Positions 18,494 to 27,624 of a stretch of 39,071 nt of DNA are shown piece by piece; within the stretch, counting starts at the first letter, position 1, and every line of letters begins with the position of its first letter. A model generated the notes under the pieces. The model saw nothing but the letters and a program-made list of their open reading frames with translations, was not told the DNA's origin and did no database searches. Source of the stretch: Candidatus Terryibacteriota bacterium. Its GTDB lineage: Bacteria > Patescibacteriota > Minisyncoccia > UBA9983. The DNA lies in contig JACQXW010000006.1 in the NCBI GenBank assembly GCA_016208535.1, positions 1 to 39,071 on the forward strand, written 5' to 3'. Both the position numbers and the translations under genes were made by a program.

Positions 18494-20643
18494 TACCCAT
18501 TTTCTTTTGCCCATTTTGCGACCGGCCATTCCCAAAGCGAAAATTGGGAATCATGTTCCGGATTTTGCGGCTGGGGACCAAGAGGGTTATCTTTGTTCAG
18601 CCAATAGAGAATTTCGTGGATTTGAGGGGTGTCAGCCAAAGGCTGACCAGCCTCGGGCTGGGTGGTTGAAGTTGAGGTTGCCTGTGCCAGCCAGTCTCCT
18701 GCCAAAATCGGCTTTGGTTCAGGCAGGGGAATCGGCTTTTCAAAATTTTCAACTGGCAGTTTTTTAAAAACCTCTGTCAAAAAAGCATTCCATAAGGGAG
18801 CGGCGATAAAGCCAGCCACTTTTTTCTCCATTGGCGTGTTGTCATTATTCCCAGCCCACACCCCCACAGCCAGATTTGGCGTATAGCCCATTACCCAGGC
18901 GTCGCGGTAATTGTTGGTGGTGCCGGTTTTCACCGCCACTGGCCGGTCTGAAAAATAAAGCCAGGACATCTGCCCAAATGCCGGCGCCCTTGCCTCATTA
19001 TCAGTGAGAATATCGGAAATCAAAAGGCTGATGTTTTTATCAATAACCTGCTGGGGAGAGGAGGCAAATTTTTCCAAAGTTTTTCCGTTTCTGTCCTCAA
19101 TTTTTAAAATGCCGGTCACAGGATTTCTCGCCCCGTTATTGGCAAAGACCGCATAGGCGCCGGTTAATTCTAAAGGAGTGACTTCGCCTCCGCCCAAGAC
19201 TAAAGTGAGGCCGTACCTGTCAGGGTCGGTTAAAGAGGTGATGCCCATGTCTCTAGTGGTTTGTAGAGAATCTCTTAGCCCGGCCAGATAAAGAACTTTT
19301 ACTGAGGGGATGTTGATGGATTGGGCCAGGGCATTGCGCAAACTAACCGGGCCGCGAGTTAGGTTGTCATAATTCTCCGGCATATAGCAATCTTCCGGTT
19401 TTACGCCTGGTTGGGGAGTGCCGTCAGGATTGCAAGAGGCGTTGAATTCTGTCAGCAGATCAAAAACAACAGTATTGGGTGTGTATCCTTTTTTAAAGGC
19501 AGTGGCATAGACAAAGGGCTTGATACTGGAACCGGGCTGGCGGTGCGCCAAGGTGATATTAAAATTTCCCTCTTCCTCCACATTAAAATAATTTTTTGAG
19601 CCGACCATGGCAAGAATCTGGCCGGTTTTTGGGTCAATGGCCACCAAACCGGCGTTTGAGGCGTTGAATTTTTCCTTGTTCTCCTTGGCGAATTTTAGCA
19701 CCAGTTCTTCCGCTATTTGTTGGAGATTATAATCCAAGGAGGTGGCAACTCTAAGCCCGTCTTCCTCTATCGCGTCTTTGCCGTATTTTTTCTCCAGATA
19801 AGACCTGATAAAGATTGAGAAATGAGGGGCCTTGAGAGAATTGTCAGCCTTGCTGACAAATTTAACTTTTTCTTTTTTTGCCTTTTCTGCTTCTTCTTGC
19901 GCGACAAATCCCAATTCAGCCATTCTGCTTAAAACCAAATTTTTCCGCTCCTCAAGTTCGTTCCGATGTTCTCCATAGGGAGAGTAATAAGTCGGCGCCT
20001 TGGCTAGGCTGGCAAGATAGGCGGATTCTACCAAAGTCAGCTGACGGGCCGGTTTGTTGAAAAAATTCTGACTGGCCGCCTCAATGCCGTAACTGCTGCC
20101 GCCATAGGGGATTTCATTCAAGTAAAGATTTAAAATTTCCTCTTTGGGAAGCATTTTTTCTATTTTGACAGCCAAGATGAGTTCTTTTATTTTTCTTTCA
20201 ATACTTTTCTCTCTGGTGAAAAACGTGTTTTTGACCAATTGCTGGGTGATGGTGGAGCCGCCCTGTTTTGCGCTGCCGGTGATGAAATCAACAAAGAGGG
20301 CGCGCATTATTGCTCGCAGATCAACTCCCTTGTGCTGGTAAAAAGAGGAATCTTCAATGGCCACGGTGGCGTTTTTGATGTGCCTGGAGATTTGGTCAAA
20401 AGGCGCCACTGTGCGCTGGATGTTTTGATGGATGTCCCATAATAAAATTTTTCCGGTGCGGTCATAGATTTTCGTGGATTCAATCACCTTTCGCTCATTG
20501 AAAGATTGGAGGTCGGGAATTTTCAGATTGCTTGCCCATGTGGCAATAATAAGCGTTCCCAAAGCCACCCCTGCCACGCAAAGCGCCGTCAGGCTGTAAA
20601 AAATCCGAGCAGTCCGCCAACCGGCGGATTTTCTTTTTCTCAT
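18490..20643 (-). CDS. Penicillin-binding protein 1A (glycosyltransferase + transpeptidase)
   Basis: AIEDSSFYQHKGVDLRAIMRA, GGSTITQQLVKNTFF, QPGSSIKPFVYATA, VKTGTTNNYRDAWVMGYTPNLAVGVW. Confidence 0.97.
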   Translation of the reverse strand: MRKRKSAGWRTARIFYSLTALCVAGVALGTLIIATWASNLKIPDLQSFNERKVIESTKIYDRTGKILLWDIHQNIQRTVAPFDQISRHIKNATVAIEDSSFYQHKGVDLRAIMRALFVDFITGSAKQGGSTITQQLVKNTFFTREKSIERKIKELILAVKIEKMLPKEEILNLYLNEIPYGGSSYGIEAASQNFFNKPARQLTLVESAYLASLAKAPTYYSPYGEHRNELEERKNLVLSRMAELGFVAQEEAEKAKKEKVKFVSKADNSLKAPHFSIFIRSYLEKKYGKDAIEEDGLRVATSLDYNLQQIAEELVLKFAKENKEKFNASNAGLVAIDPKTGQILAMVGSKNYFNVEEEGNFNITLAHRQPGSSIKPFVYATAFKKGYTPNTVVFDLLTEFNASCNPDGTPQPGVKPEDCYMPENYDNLTRGPVSLRNALAQSINIPSVKVLYLAGLRDSLQTTRDMGITSLTDPDRYGLTLVLGGGEVTPLELTGAYAVFANNGARNPVTGILKIEDRNGKTLEKFASSPQQVIDKNISLLISDILTDNEARAPAFGQMSWLYFSDRPVAVKTGTTNNYRDAWVMGYTPNLAVGVWAGNNDNTPMEKKVAGFIAAPLWNAFLTEVFKKLPVENFEKPIPLPEPKPILAGDWLAQATSTSTTQPEAGQPLADTPQIHEILYWLNKDNPLGPQPQNPEHDSQFSLWEWPVAKWAKENGY

Positions 20644-20669
20644 GCGTTAGATTATGCTATGATTTTATT

Positions 20670-21815
20670 ATGGATGCAATAGAAAAATTATTAACTCGCG
20701 GGGTAGAGGAGGTGATGGAGAGAGAGCATTTGGAGAGGCGGTTGCGGGCCGGCGAAAAATTAAGAATCAAGCATGGCGCTGACCCGACGGCGCCGGATTT
20801 GCATCTTGGCCACGCGGTGGTGATGCGCAAACTGAAGGAGCTTCAAGACCTCGGCCATAAAATAATTTTTATCATTGGCGATTTTACCGCCAAAATAGGC
20901 GACCCGTCCGGAAGAGCAATAACCCGGCCGGTTCTTTCCGATAAAGAAATAAAAAACAACGCCAAGACTTATTTCCAGCAGGTCGGAAAAATTTTAAACA
21001 TTAAAAAAACGGAAATACATTACAATGGCGAGTGGTTTGCCAAAGAGGGATGGAAAGAGGTTTTGGAACTGACGGAAAAGTTCTCCTTGCACAGGATTTT
21101 GGAGCGCGACGATTTTGAGAGGCGCATTGAATCAGGGACGGAGTTTTCCGTTTCGGAAATTTTATATCCCGTAATGCAGGCGTATGATTCCGTGAAAATA
21201 AAAGCGGACGTTGAAATCGGCGGCACAGACCAGAAGTTCAATATGCTGGCAGGCCGGGCGCTGCAGAGAAGAGTCGGCATGGCTGAGCAAGATATCATTA
21301 CGGTTCCGCTTCTAAGGGGTATTGATGGCGTTAAAAAAATGTCAAAATCAGTTGGCAATTACATCGGCATTACCGAGGCGCCAGATTCGCAATACGGCAA
21401 GATTATGTCCATTCCGGATAAATTGCTTCCGGAATATTTTGAACTGCTTACAGATTTGGTTTTTGATAAAAATGAAAATCCGCGCGATGCCAAAATGAGG
21501 TTGGCTTATGAAATCATAAAAATGTTTCATTCTGAAAAAGAGGCGAAAAGGGCGCAGGAGAATTTTATAAAAATTTTTCAAAAAAAAGAAATTCCCGAAG
21601 AAATTGAGGAGATAAGAGTGAGACAGGGAGAGGAACTGGGAGAGGTATTGGTAAAAAATAAAGTTGTTTCCTCAAAGAGCGAATTCCGCCGGCTGGTGGG
21701 AGAAAGGGCTATAGATGCAGATGCCAGAGTGATTAATGACCCCCGTTTTAAAATAGAAAAAGAAATCGTGGCAAAAATAGGCAAAAAGAAATTCATAAAA
21801 ATTGTTCCAAAATAA
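20670..21815 (+). CDS. tyrS: Tyrosyl-tRNA synthetase
   Basis: HGADPTAPDLHLGHAVVMRKLKELQDLGH, KMSKSVGNYIGI, C-terminal S4-like domain. Confidence 0.96.
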   Translation: MDAIEKLLTRGVEEVMEREHLERRLRAGEKLRIKHGADPTAPDLHLGHAVVMRKLKELQDLGHKIIFIIGDFTAKIGDPSGRAITRPVLSDKEIKNNAKTYFQQVGKILNIKKTEIHYNGEWFAKEGWKEVLELTEKFSLHRILERDDFERRIESGTEFSVSEILYPVMQAYDSVKIKADVEIGGTDQKFNMLAGRALQRRVGMAEQDIITVPLLRGIDGVKKMSKSVGNYIGITEAPDSQYGKIMSIPDKLLPEYFELLTDLVFDKNENPRDAKMRLAYEIIKMFHSEKEAKRAQENFIKIFQKKEIPEEIEEIRVRQGEELGEVLVKNKVVSSKSEFRRLVGERAIDADARVINDPRFKIEKEIVAKIGKKKFIKIVPK

Positions 21816-21846
21816 AACCCCTTCGCTCGCGAGCGAAGGGGTTTTA
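21814..21846. terminator. Terminator after tyrS
   Basis: AAAACCCCTTCGCTCGCGAGCGAAGGGGTTTT, near-perfect hairpin. Confidence 0.88.
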
Positions 21847-21850
21847 TTAA

Positions 21851-21991
21851 TCAATATTCTTCTGTTTCTTCTTTTTCGTCATCCTCATCAATTGGCGTTG
21901 GCGAAGGAATATCTGTGTCATCATCGCCTAAATCTAATTCCTCTTCTTTACTAAGATCATCGTCTTCGTATAAATAAAGATCGTCTTTCAT
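21851..21991 (-). CDS. Candidate 46-aa highly acidic small protein
   Basis: MKDDLYLYEDDDLSKEEELDLGDDDTDIPSPTPIDEDDEKEETEEY, not in ORF track because of length. Confidence 0.55.
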   Translation of the reverse strand: MKDDLYLYEDDDLSKEEELDLGDDDTDIPSPTPIDEDDEKEETEEY

Positions 21992-22073
21992 ATTGGAAAT
22001 GGTTTTAATAAAAATACGACCGTTTTTTAATTAATTTACTTTTTATCAAGAAAAAAATGGTTTGTAAAGCGGA

Positions 22074-22580
22074 TTAAAAATTCCTGTGGATAACTGAGAT
22101 AGAGCAAGTTAGGGCGCAGGCAATGGCATCAATTTCGTCATCGTATTTAGGGGCTTTTTTAAGATTCAAGATGGCAATAGCCATTTTTTGCACCTGTGTT
22201 TTTTCTGCCCTGCCATACCCGGTCATTGCCATTTTTATCTCCAGGGGCGTGAATTCCAACACAGGAATTTTTGCCTTAGCCGCAAGATATAAAATCATGC
22301 CCTTGGCCTCTGCCACTCCGATGATAGTCTTCTGGTTTTTAAAGAAAAATAATTTTTCAACGGCAATTACATTTGGCTTGTGTTTTTTTATTATTTTTTC
22401 CAGTTTTTCTCCGAGCGCTAACAGCCGCTTTTCGTGCGCAAGTTTTTTGTCGGTTGTAACACAAGTAGAATATAGTAAGGTTTCTCGCCTCTTCGGCGAG
22501 TCAGCCGAAGAGGCTGATTTCTCCAAAACCGCGCATCCCATTCTTCCAAATCCAGGATCAATGCCCAATATAATCATAAT
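22074..22580 (-). CDS. ruvC: Holliday junction resolvase RuvC
   Basis: IILGIDPGFGRMGCAVLEK, AVEKLFFFKNQKTIIGVAEAKG, YDDEIDAIACAL. Start approximate. Confidence 0.95.
   Translation of the reverse strand: MMIILGIDPGFGRMGCAVLEKSASSADSPKRRETLLYSTCVTTDKKLAHEKRLLALGEKLEKIIKKHKPNVIAVEKLFFFKNQKTIIGVAEAKGMILYLAAKAKIPVLEFTPLEIKMAMTGYGRAEKTQVQKMAIAILNLKKAPKYDDEIDAIACALTCSISVIHRNF
22487..22514. repeat. In-frame palindrome inside ruvC
   Basis: GCCTCTTCGGC-gagtca-GCCGAAGAGGC, 11-bp arms; encodes SASSADSPKRRE. Confidence 0.88.
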
Positions 22581-22671
22581 TTTCAATTTTCAATTTACAA
22601 TTTTCAAACAATAATTGAAAATTGATTCATTGAAAATTCATTGTAAATTGATAATTGATCATTGGAAATTT

Positions 22672-23205
22672 TTATTCAGAATTTGTGTAAATTTCTTGTA
22701 TATCATCATGGTCATCAAGTTCATTTAAAAGTTTATCCAGCGCTTCGGCGTCTTGCTCACTTAATTCAATGGTGTGTTTTGGCAGCCATTTTTTATCTTT
22801 GTTTTCAAACGCCCAGAGAACAGACCCGCTTTCCGCCAGTTTGGAATTGTTTTTTAATAAGATATGTTTTATTTCCGCCACAGTGCGGTTTTTATTGTCT
22901 GTAATTCCCTCTATAATAATTGCCGTTCCGCCAGGTCCGTAAGCTTCAAAGCGAATACTTTCTAATTCTGTTCCCTTTTCCTTGCCAGCACCTTTTTTTA
23001 TTGCCCGCTCAATATTATCACTCGGCATACTGGCTTCTTTTGCCTTTTCAATGACAGCGCGAAGATCTGGATTTATTTCTGGATTTTCTCCCTTGCGCGC
23101 CGCAAGAGAAATTCTTCTGGAAATTTTTCCAAAAATCTGGCTTCGCTTGGCATCAGCCGCGCCTTTCTGCCTTTTGATTTGAGACCATTTAGAATGTCCG
23201 GCCAT
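22672..23205 (-). CDS. YebC/PmpR family protein
   Basis: MAGHSKWSQIKRQKGAADAKRSQIFGKISR ... PSDNIERAIKKGAG ... YGPGGTAIIIEGITDNKNRT. Confidence 0.96.
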   Translation of the reverse strand: MAGHSKWSQIKRQKGAADAKRSQIFGKISRRISLAARKGENPEINPDLRAVIEKAKEASMPSDNIERAIKKGAGKEKGTELESIRFEAYGPGGTAIIIEGITDNKNRTVAEIKHILLKNNSKLAESGSVLWAFENKDKKWLPKHTIELSEQDAEALDKLLNELDDHDDIQEIYTNSE

Positions 23206-23243
23206 TCCATTAGAATAAAGAATTAAGAATTAAGAAGCAAGAA

Positions 23244-24251
23244 TTACATCAGCGGTTTTTGCGGCGGTTTTTTGCCGAGGTGGGTGTAGGCGTGAGGGGT
23301 GGCCACGCGGCCGCGGGAAGTGCGCTCAATAAATCCGAGTTGGATGAGATACGGTTCATAAACTTCTTCAATGGTTGCCTCGTCCTCAGAGAGAGCGGCA
23401 GAAAGGGTCTGTAAACCCACTGGCCCACCGCTGAATTTTTCTATGATATTTTTCAGAAGCTGGCGGTCGTGGGCTGTTAGTCCGGCTTCGTCAATTTCTA
23501 AAAGCTCCATTGCCTTTACGGCAGCTTCAATATCAATCAGCGATTGGTTGTGAATCTGGGCGTAATCCCGGCTTCTCTTCAGAAGGTTATTGGCAATGCG
23601 CGGAGTGAATCTGCTTCTTTTGGCGATTTTCTCAGCCGCCTCGTTTTCAATTTCGGTGTTGAGAATTGCGGCAGAACGCAGAATTATTTTTTTAATTTCT
23701 TCATGATTGTAAAAATCCAAACGAAAGGTGCCGCCGGAAAATCTGGAGCGCAGGGGGGAGGAGAGCAGGGCGATTCTGGTGGTGGCGGCAATCAGGGTGA
23801 AACTAGGAAGTTCCAATTGAATGCTTCTTGCCGAAGGTCCCTTGCCGATGATAATATCAAGAGAGCGCGACTCCATTGCCGGATAAAGAATTTCCTCAAC
23901 CATCTTGTTCAAGCGGTGAGCCTCGTCAATAAAAAGAATGTCGCCCGGCGAGAGATTGGTTAAAATGGAAGCCAGGTCACCCACCCTTTCAATGGCCGGG
24001 CCAGAGGTGACCTTGATTTGCCTGTTCATCTCTTTTGCGATAAGATAGGCAAGTGTGGTTTTGCCCAAGCCAGCCGGACCGTAAAAAAGAAGATGCTCAA
24101 CCGGCTCGTTTCTTTCTGCAGCCGCATCAATCAGGATTTTTAAATTCCTTTTTATCAATTCCTGGCCGATATATTCGTCCCATTTTTGGGGCCGCAGGGT
24201 CTGGTCAAGAATTTTATCCTCCCTTATAAGATTATTTTTAGGTCTTGACAT
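23244..24251 (-). CDS. ruvB: Holliday junction helicase RuvB
   Basis: LRPQKWDEYIGQE, LLFYGPAGLGKTTLAYLIA, DILFIDEAHRLNK, C-terminal PYLIQLGFIERTSRGRVATPHAYTHLG. Confidence 0.97.
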   Translation of the reverse strand: MSRPKNNLIREDKILDQTLRPQKWDEYIGQELIKRNLKILIDAAAERNEPVEHLLFYGPAGLGKTTLAYLIAKEMNRQIKVTSGPAIERVGDLASILTNLSPGDILFIDEAHRLNKMVEEILYPAMESRSLDIIIGKGPSARSIQLELPSFTLIAATTRIALLSSPLRSRFSGGTFRLDFYNHEEIKKIILRSAAILNTEIENEAAEKIAKRSRFTPRIANNLLKRSRDYAQIHNQSLIDIEAAVKAMELLEIDEAGLTAHDRQLLKNIIEKFSGGPVGLQTLSAALSEDEATIEEVYEPYLIQLGFIERTSRGRVATPHAYTHLGKKPPQKPLM

Positions 24252-24287
24252 TTTTATTAAAATTTGTTATTTTTAGATTGAATTCTA

Positions 24288-24450
24288 TCCGGTTCATAAA
24301 TTTCCAAACAACAGAGCTAATCGCTTAATCAGATTTCTTTAAAGGACGTTTTGGTCCCGAGCTTGTCGAGGGAACTGAAACTATCCTAAAAAGAAATTCA
24401 AACTTTTGGCACCCCTGTCAAAAGTGTTGTTTGGAAATTTCTGCACCGGA
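24288..24450. mobile_element. 163-bp element with 26-bp terminal inverted repeats (MITE-like or structured RNA)
   Basis: TCCGGTTCATAAATTTCCAAACAACA (24288-24313) and TGTTGTTTGGAAATTTCTGCACCGGA (24425-24450) are complementary at 24/26 positions. Internal hairpins at about 24348-24381 and 24403-24424. Confidence 0.75.
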
Positions 24451-24486
24451 AAACTAATTTTCAATTTTTAAATTACTAGCCACTAA

Positions 24487-26151
24487 TTACAACTCTACCA
24501 CTCTCCTTAATTCATCAAGACTGGTTACTCCATTCAGGGCTTTTAAAATCCCGTCCTGCTGCATATTTAAAATATTTTGGCCCTTGCTGGCCCCCCAAAT
24601 TTTGCTCTCAGTGGGTTTTTCCATGGCAACTTTCTCAATATTTTCATCCATTAGAATGGCCTCATAGATGCCGATTCTGCCTTTGTAGCCGATGTTGTTG
24701 CATTCTGAACATCCTTTTGCCTTCCACAAAAAAGAAACTGTTGGCTGTTCGTAATCCAACGGCAGTGTTTTGATAATTTTTTCAACAGTTTCTTTCTCTT
24801 CAGAAACGGGTTCGTATTTTTCTTTGCACTTGTTGCATAATTTTCTCACCAGACGCTGGGCCATGGAAACATTCAGGGCTGAGACAAGATTGCCTGTTGT
24901 CACTCCCAGATCAAGGAACCGGGGGATGGTGCCAGCCGCATTATTGGTATGAAGAGTGGAGAGAACCAGGTGGCCGGTGAGGGCGGCGTTGATGGCGATT
25001 TGCGCGGTTTCCAAATCCCTGATCTCGCCTACCATGATGACATCGGGGTCCTGCCGGAGGATGGCCCTCAATCCATTGGCAAAGGTGTATCCCTTTTCCG
25101 GCTCAATCTGAGTTTGGATTATTCCTGTGAGATGGTATTCCACGGGATTTTCCAGAGTGATGATTTTTATTTCCGGATTGTAAATTTTTTTGAGAAAGGC
25201 GTAGAGAGTGGTGGTTTTTCCGGAGCCAGTGGGCCCGGTGGTGAGAATCATGCCGTTCGGCTTCCCGATTTCCTTTGCCAGTTTTTCAAAAAGATTTTTT
25301 TCAATGCCAAGTTCTTCAAAGGACACTGAGATCGATTTCGGGTTAAGAATTCTCATGACAATCGATTCTCCGTAATTTTCAGGAATGACAGAAACGCGCA
25401 CCTCCACTTCTGTCTCCTTGATATGGATGCTGAAGCGGCCGTCCTGAGCCTGGTCATGAATATTGAGTTTTAGACCGGAAACAAGTTTTATCCGCGAGAG
25501 AAAAAGATTGTACATTTTTTTGTCAAAAAAGGTAATGTCATGGAGAACTCCGTCTAGGCGGAAACGCAGACGAACCTCGTTTTCCTGAGGTTCAATATGG
25601 ATGTCCGAGGCGTCAGCGCTCACTGCTCCGGCCAAGACAATTTCCAAAATTTCGGATATTTTTCTGGTTTTTTGGGTGCTGATGGCGGTGGAAAAGAGAT
25701 TTTTCAAATCCTCAATGGTTTTAATCTGGGCTATAAACTCCTCCATTTTTTGGGCAGAGACATCAATGATACCTTTGGAAATTTCAACATACTCAGGCAC
25801 CTCGGCATATCTTTTCCATGCCCGTTGGAGACTTGTTTCTGAAACTAAATAAATCTCCATTTTAAAATTCCTACTCTCAAGGTCTTTGAGGAGATTGCGG
25901 GTGGTTTCGAGATTCGGGCTCTGGATGGCTATCAGGAGTTTTTTGCCGGTTTTTTGGAAGGCAACCAATTTTGCCTCTCTGGCTTTTTCTTCCGGCACCA
26001 GTCTCAGGGTATCAAGATCAATGGTTACTCTGGAGAGATCAAGATAAGGCAGGTTATATTTTTGAGCGAGAATCTGCGTCAGGTCCTCCGCCTCTTTTTC
26101 GCGCATCTCTTTTATTTTTCCTGAATCTTTTTCACTAGCGAATTTGATCAT
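24487..26151 (-). CDS. pilB: Type IV pilus assembly ATPase PilB/GspE family
   Basis: GMILTTGPTGSGKTTTLYAFL, QDPDVIMVGEIRDLETAQIAI, CNKC/CSEC zinc motif. Confidence 0.95.
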   Translation of the reverse strand: MIKFASEKDSGKIKEMREKEAEDLTQILAQKYNLPYLDLSRVTIDLDTLRLVPEEKAREAKLVAFQKTGKKLLIAIQSPNLETTRNLLKDLESRNFKMEIYLVSETSLQRAWKRYAEVPEYVEISKGIIDVSAQKMEEFIAQIKTIEDLKNLFSTAISTQKTRKISEILEIVLAGAVSADASDIHIEPQENEVRLRFRLDGVLHDITFFDKKMYNLFLSRIKLVSGLKLNIHDQAQDGRFSIHIKETEVEVRVSVIPENYGESIVMRILNPKSISVSFEELGIEKNLFEKLAKEIGKPNGMILTTGPTGSGKTTTLYAFLKKIYNPEIKIITLENPVEYHLTGIIQTQIEPEKGYTFANGLRAILRQDPDVIMVGEIRDLETAQIAINAALTGHLVLSTLHTNNAAGTIPRFLDLGVTTGNLVSALNVSMAQRLVRKLCNKCKEKYEPVSEEKETVEKIIKTLPLDYEQPTVSFLWKAKGCSECNNIGYKGRIGIYEAILMDENIEKVAMEKPTESKIWGASKGQNILNMQQDGILKALNGVTSLDELRRVVEL

Positions 26152-26168
26152 TGATTTATATTTATTTT

Positions 26169-26231
26169 ATCCCGTTAGAAATTTTTTGTAAACATCTTTA
26201 ATCTAAAATAATCACATATTTCTAACGGGAT
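26169..26231. repeat. Inverted repeat ATCCCGTTAGAAAT ... ATTTCTAACGGGAT upstream of pilB
   Basis: 14-bp perfect arms at 26169-26182 and 26218-26231; core CCCGTTAGA shared with the rnpA element. Confidence 0.85.
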
Positions 26232-26238
26232 TACATAA

Positions 26239-26751
26239 TTAAAGCGCTTCTTTCAAGATTTGCTGGATTTTTATTTCCGCCTCAGTAAAATTTTTGTAAG
26301 GGCCCGAGGTTTTAATTTCATCGTCTTTGAGCACGGCTCCGAATACGACATCGTTTTTTTGCCACAGAATTACGGCGATTGGCTGGGAGAGAATAATATT
26401 TTTTATGTTTCTGATTATTTGAAAAAAAAGAGAATCGCCAGCGTCTTTATTGTTTGTTTTTTCAAGGTCTTCTTTGGAGATGAATGTCCAGATGCTTTGC
26501 AGGGGCTTGTTGACGCGGGTGCGGGCAAGGGCCCTTCCAAAGAGCTGGCTGAAAGAGAGATTTTGGCCTGTTTTAATAATTTCAAAAAGGTCGTGGTAAT
26601 CAATGTTGATGATAAAAAAATCCTCTTCGTCTTCATAGTTGATTTCTTTGATTTTAAAACGGTCCTTGGGAATGCGGATGGAGGCGCGATGCAGAATGAT
26701 GAATTCCTCAAAGTTTTTGTCAGAATCTTCCATTACCTTTATTCCTCGCAT
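26239..26751 (-). CDS. Hypothetical protein
   Basis: 170-aa ORF upstream of pilB in the same orientation. Confidence 0.65.
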   Translation of the reverse strand: MRGIKVMEDSDKNFEEFIILHRASIRIPKDRFKIKEINYEDEEDFFIINIDYHDLFEIIKTGQNLSFSQLFGRALARTRVNKPLQSIWTFISKEDLEKTNNKDAGDSLFFQIIRNIKNIILSQPIAVILWQKNDVVFGAVLKDDEIKTSGPYKNFTEAEIKIQQILKEAL

Positions 26752-26772
26752 TTTTAGAGGACAGCCGCAATA

Positions 26773-26800
26773 TTGACAATTATTTTGTTAGTGATATAAT
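26773..26800 (+). promoter_or_regulatory. Sigma70-type promoter
   Basis: TTGACA-N16-TATAAT. Confidence 0.8.
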
Positions 26801-26830
26801 TTAGATAGATTATCTAAAAAAGGAGGGAGT

Positions 26831-26965
26831 ATGTTGAAAGAATACTTTGAGTTCGTTGATAAATTGCCGCCTGAATACGATTTGGCGGTAATAGGTGTAG
26901 GAACTTTAGTTTTGATAATTTTGTACATAATAAATAAAAAACTAGAAAAAAGAAAAAGGAGATGA
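26831..26965 (+). CDS. 44-aa single-TM small protein
   Basis: AAGGAGGG SD, ATG; MLKEYFEFVDKLPPEYDLAVIGVGTLVLIILYIINKKLEKRKRR. Confidence 0.8.
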   Translation: MLKEYFEFVDKLPPEYDLAVIGVGTLVLIILYIINKKLEKRKRR

Positions 26966-26974
26966 GATTGTAAT

Positions 26975-27005
26975 GGGTGACAGTAGAAATAATGTCGCCC
27001 TTTTT
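26975..27005 (+). terminator. Rho-independent terminator
   Basis: GGGTGACA-N10-TGTCGCCC followed by TTTTT. Confidence 0.85.
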
Positions 27006-27035
27006 CTTTACAGGCGCAAATGCTATCTTTAGGTA

Positions 27036-27557
27036 ATGAAAAAAATTTCAATTTCAATCAAGCAGACAAAAGAAATTGCCGGAATTCTGGCGAGAAAAAT
27101 CCTTCGACTGCGCTCAGGACGAGGGGCGGTTATTGTCGGCTTGTCCGGGGAATTGGGAAGCGGGAAGACGACCTTTAGCCAATGCTTTGCCAGGGCGCTG
27201 GGTATTAAAGAAAAAATTCACAGCCCGACGTTTGTAATATTTCGGAAGCACGAAATCCGAAATCCGAAATCCCTGCCCGCAGATGCTTCACATCAAGCGA
27301 TGCAGGCGGGCGAAACAAATTCAAAATCAAAAAATCAAAAATTCAAAACCCTTTATCATTTTGATGTCTATAGAATAAAAAAACCTAAAGAAATAATTGA
27401 TTTGGGTTGGAGAAAAATAATTTCCGACTCAAAGAACATAATTTTGGTGGAATGGCCGGAGAAAATCAAAAAAATTTTCCCAAAAAAACATTTTTGGATA
27501 AATTTTACCCACCTTGCCCCAAAAAAGAGAGGTATTGACATTTATTTGCATAAATAG
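27036..27557 (+). CDS. tsaE: tRNA threonylcarbamoyladenosine biosynthesis ATPase TsaE, with repeat-derived inserts
   Basis: VIVGLSGELGSGKTTFSQCFARALG, SPTFVIF, LYHFDVYRI, ILVEWPEKI. Confidence 0.93.
   Translation: MKKISISIKQTKEIAGILARKILRLRSGRGAVIVGLSGELGSGKTTFSQCFARALGIKEKIHSPTFVIFRKHEIRNPKSLPADASHQAMQAGETNSKSKNQKFKTLYHFDVYRIKKPKEIIDLGWRKIISDSKNIILVEWPEKIKKIFPKKHFWINFTHLAPKKRGIDIYLHK
27250..27350. repeat. Repeat-derived in-frame insert in tsaE with nested palindrome
   Basis: GAAATCCGAAATCCGAAATC, then CCTGCCCGCAGATGCTTCACATCAAGCGATGCAGGCGGG, then GAAACAAATTCAAAATC; encodes EIRNPKSLPADASHQAMQAGETNSKSKNQKFKT. Confidence 0.7.
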
Positions 27558-27563
27558 TATACT
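27535..27563 (+). promoter_or_regulatory. Near-consensus promoter for the downstream secreted protein
   Basis: TTGACA-N17-TATACT. Confidence 0.82.
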
Positions 27564-27624
27564 CTAAAATTAGAAAATAGGTAAGGACTTTGATTATAAA
27601 TGAATATAAAAAGGAGGTGTGGCA

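Noticed and set aside
22620-22670. AT-rich AATTGAAAATTG intergenic stretch as a regulatory site
   Set aside because: Looks like a dispersed simple repeat, not a specific regulatory element.
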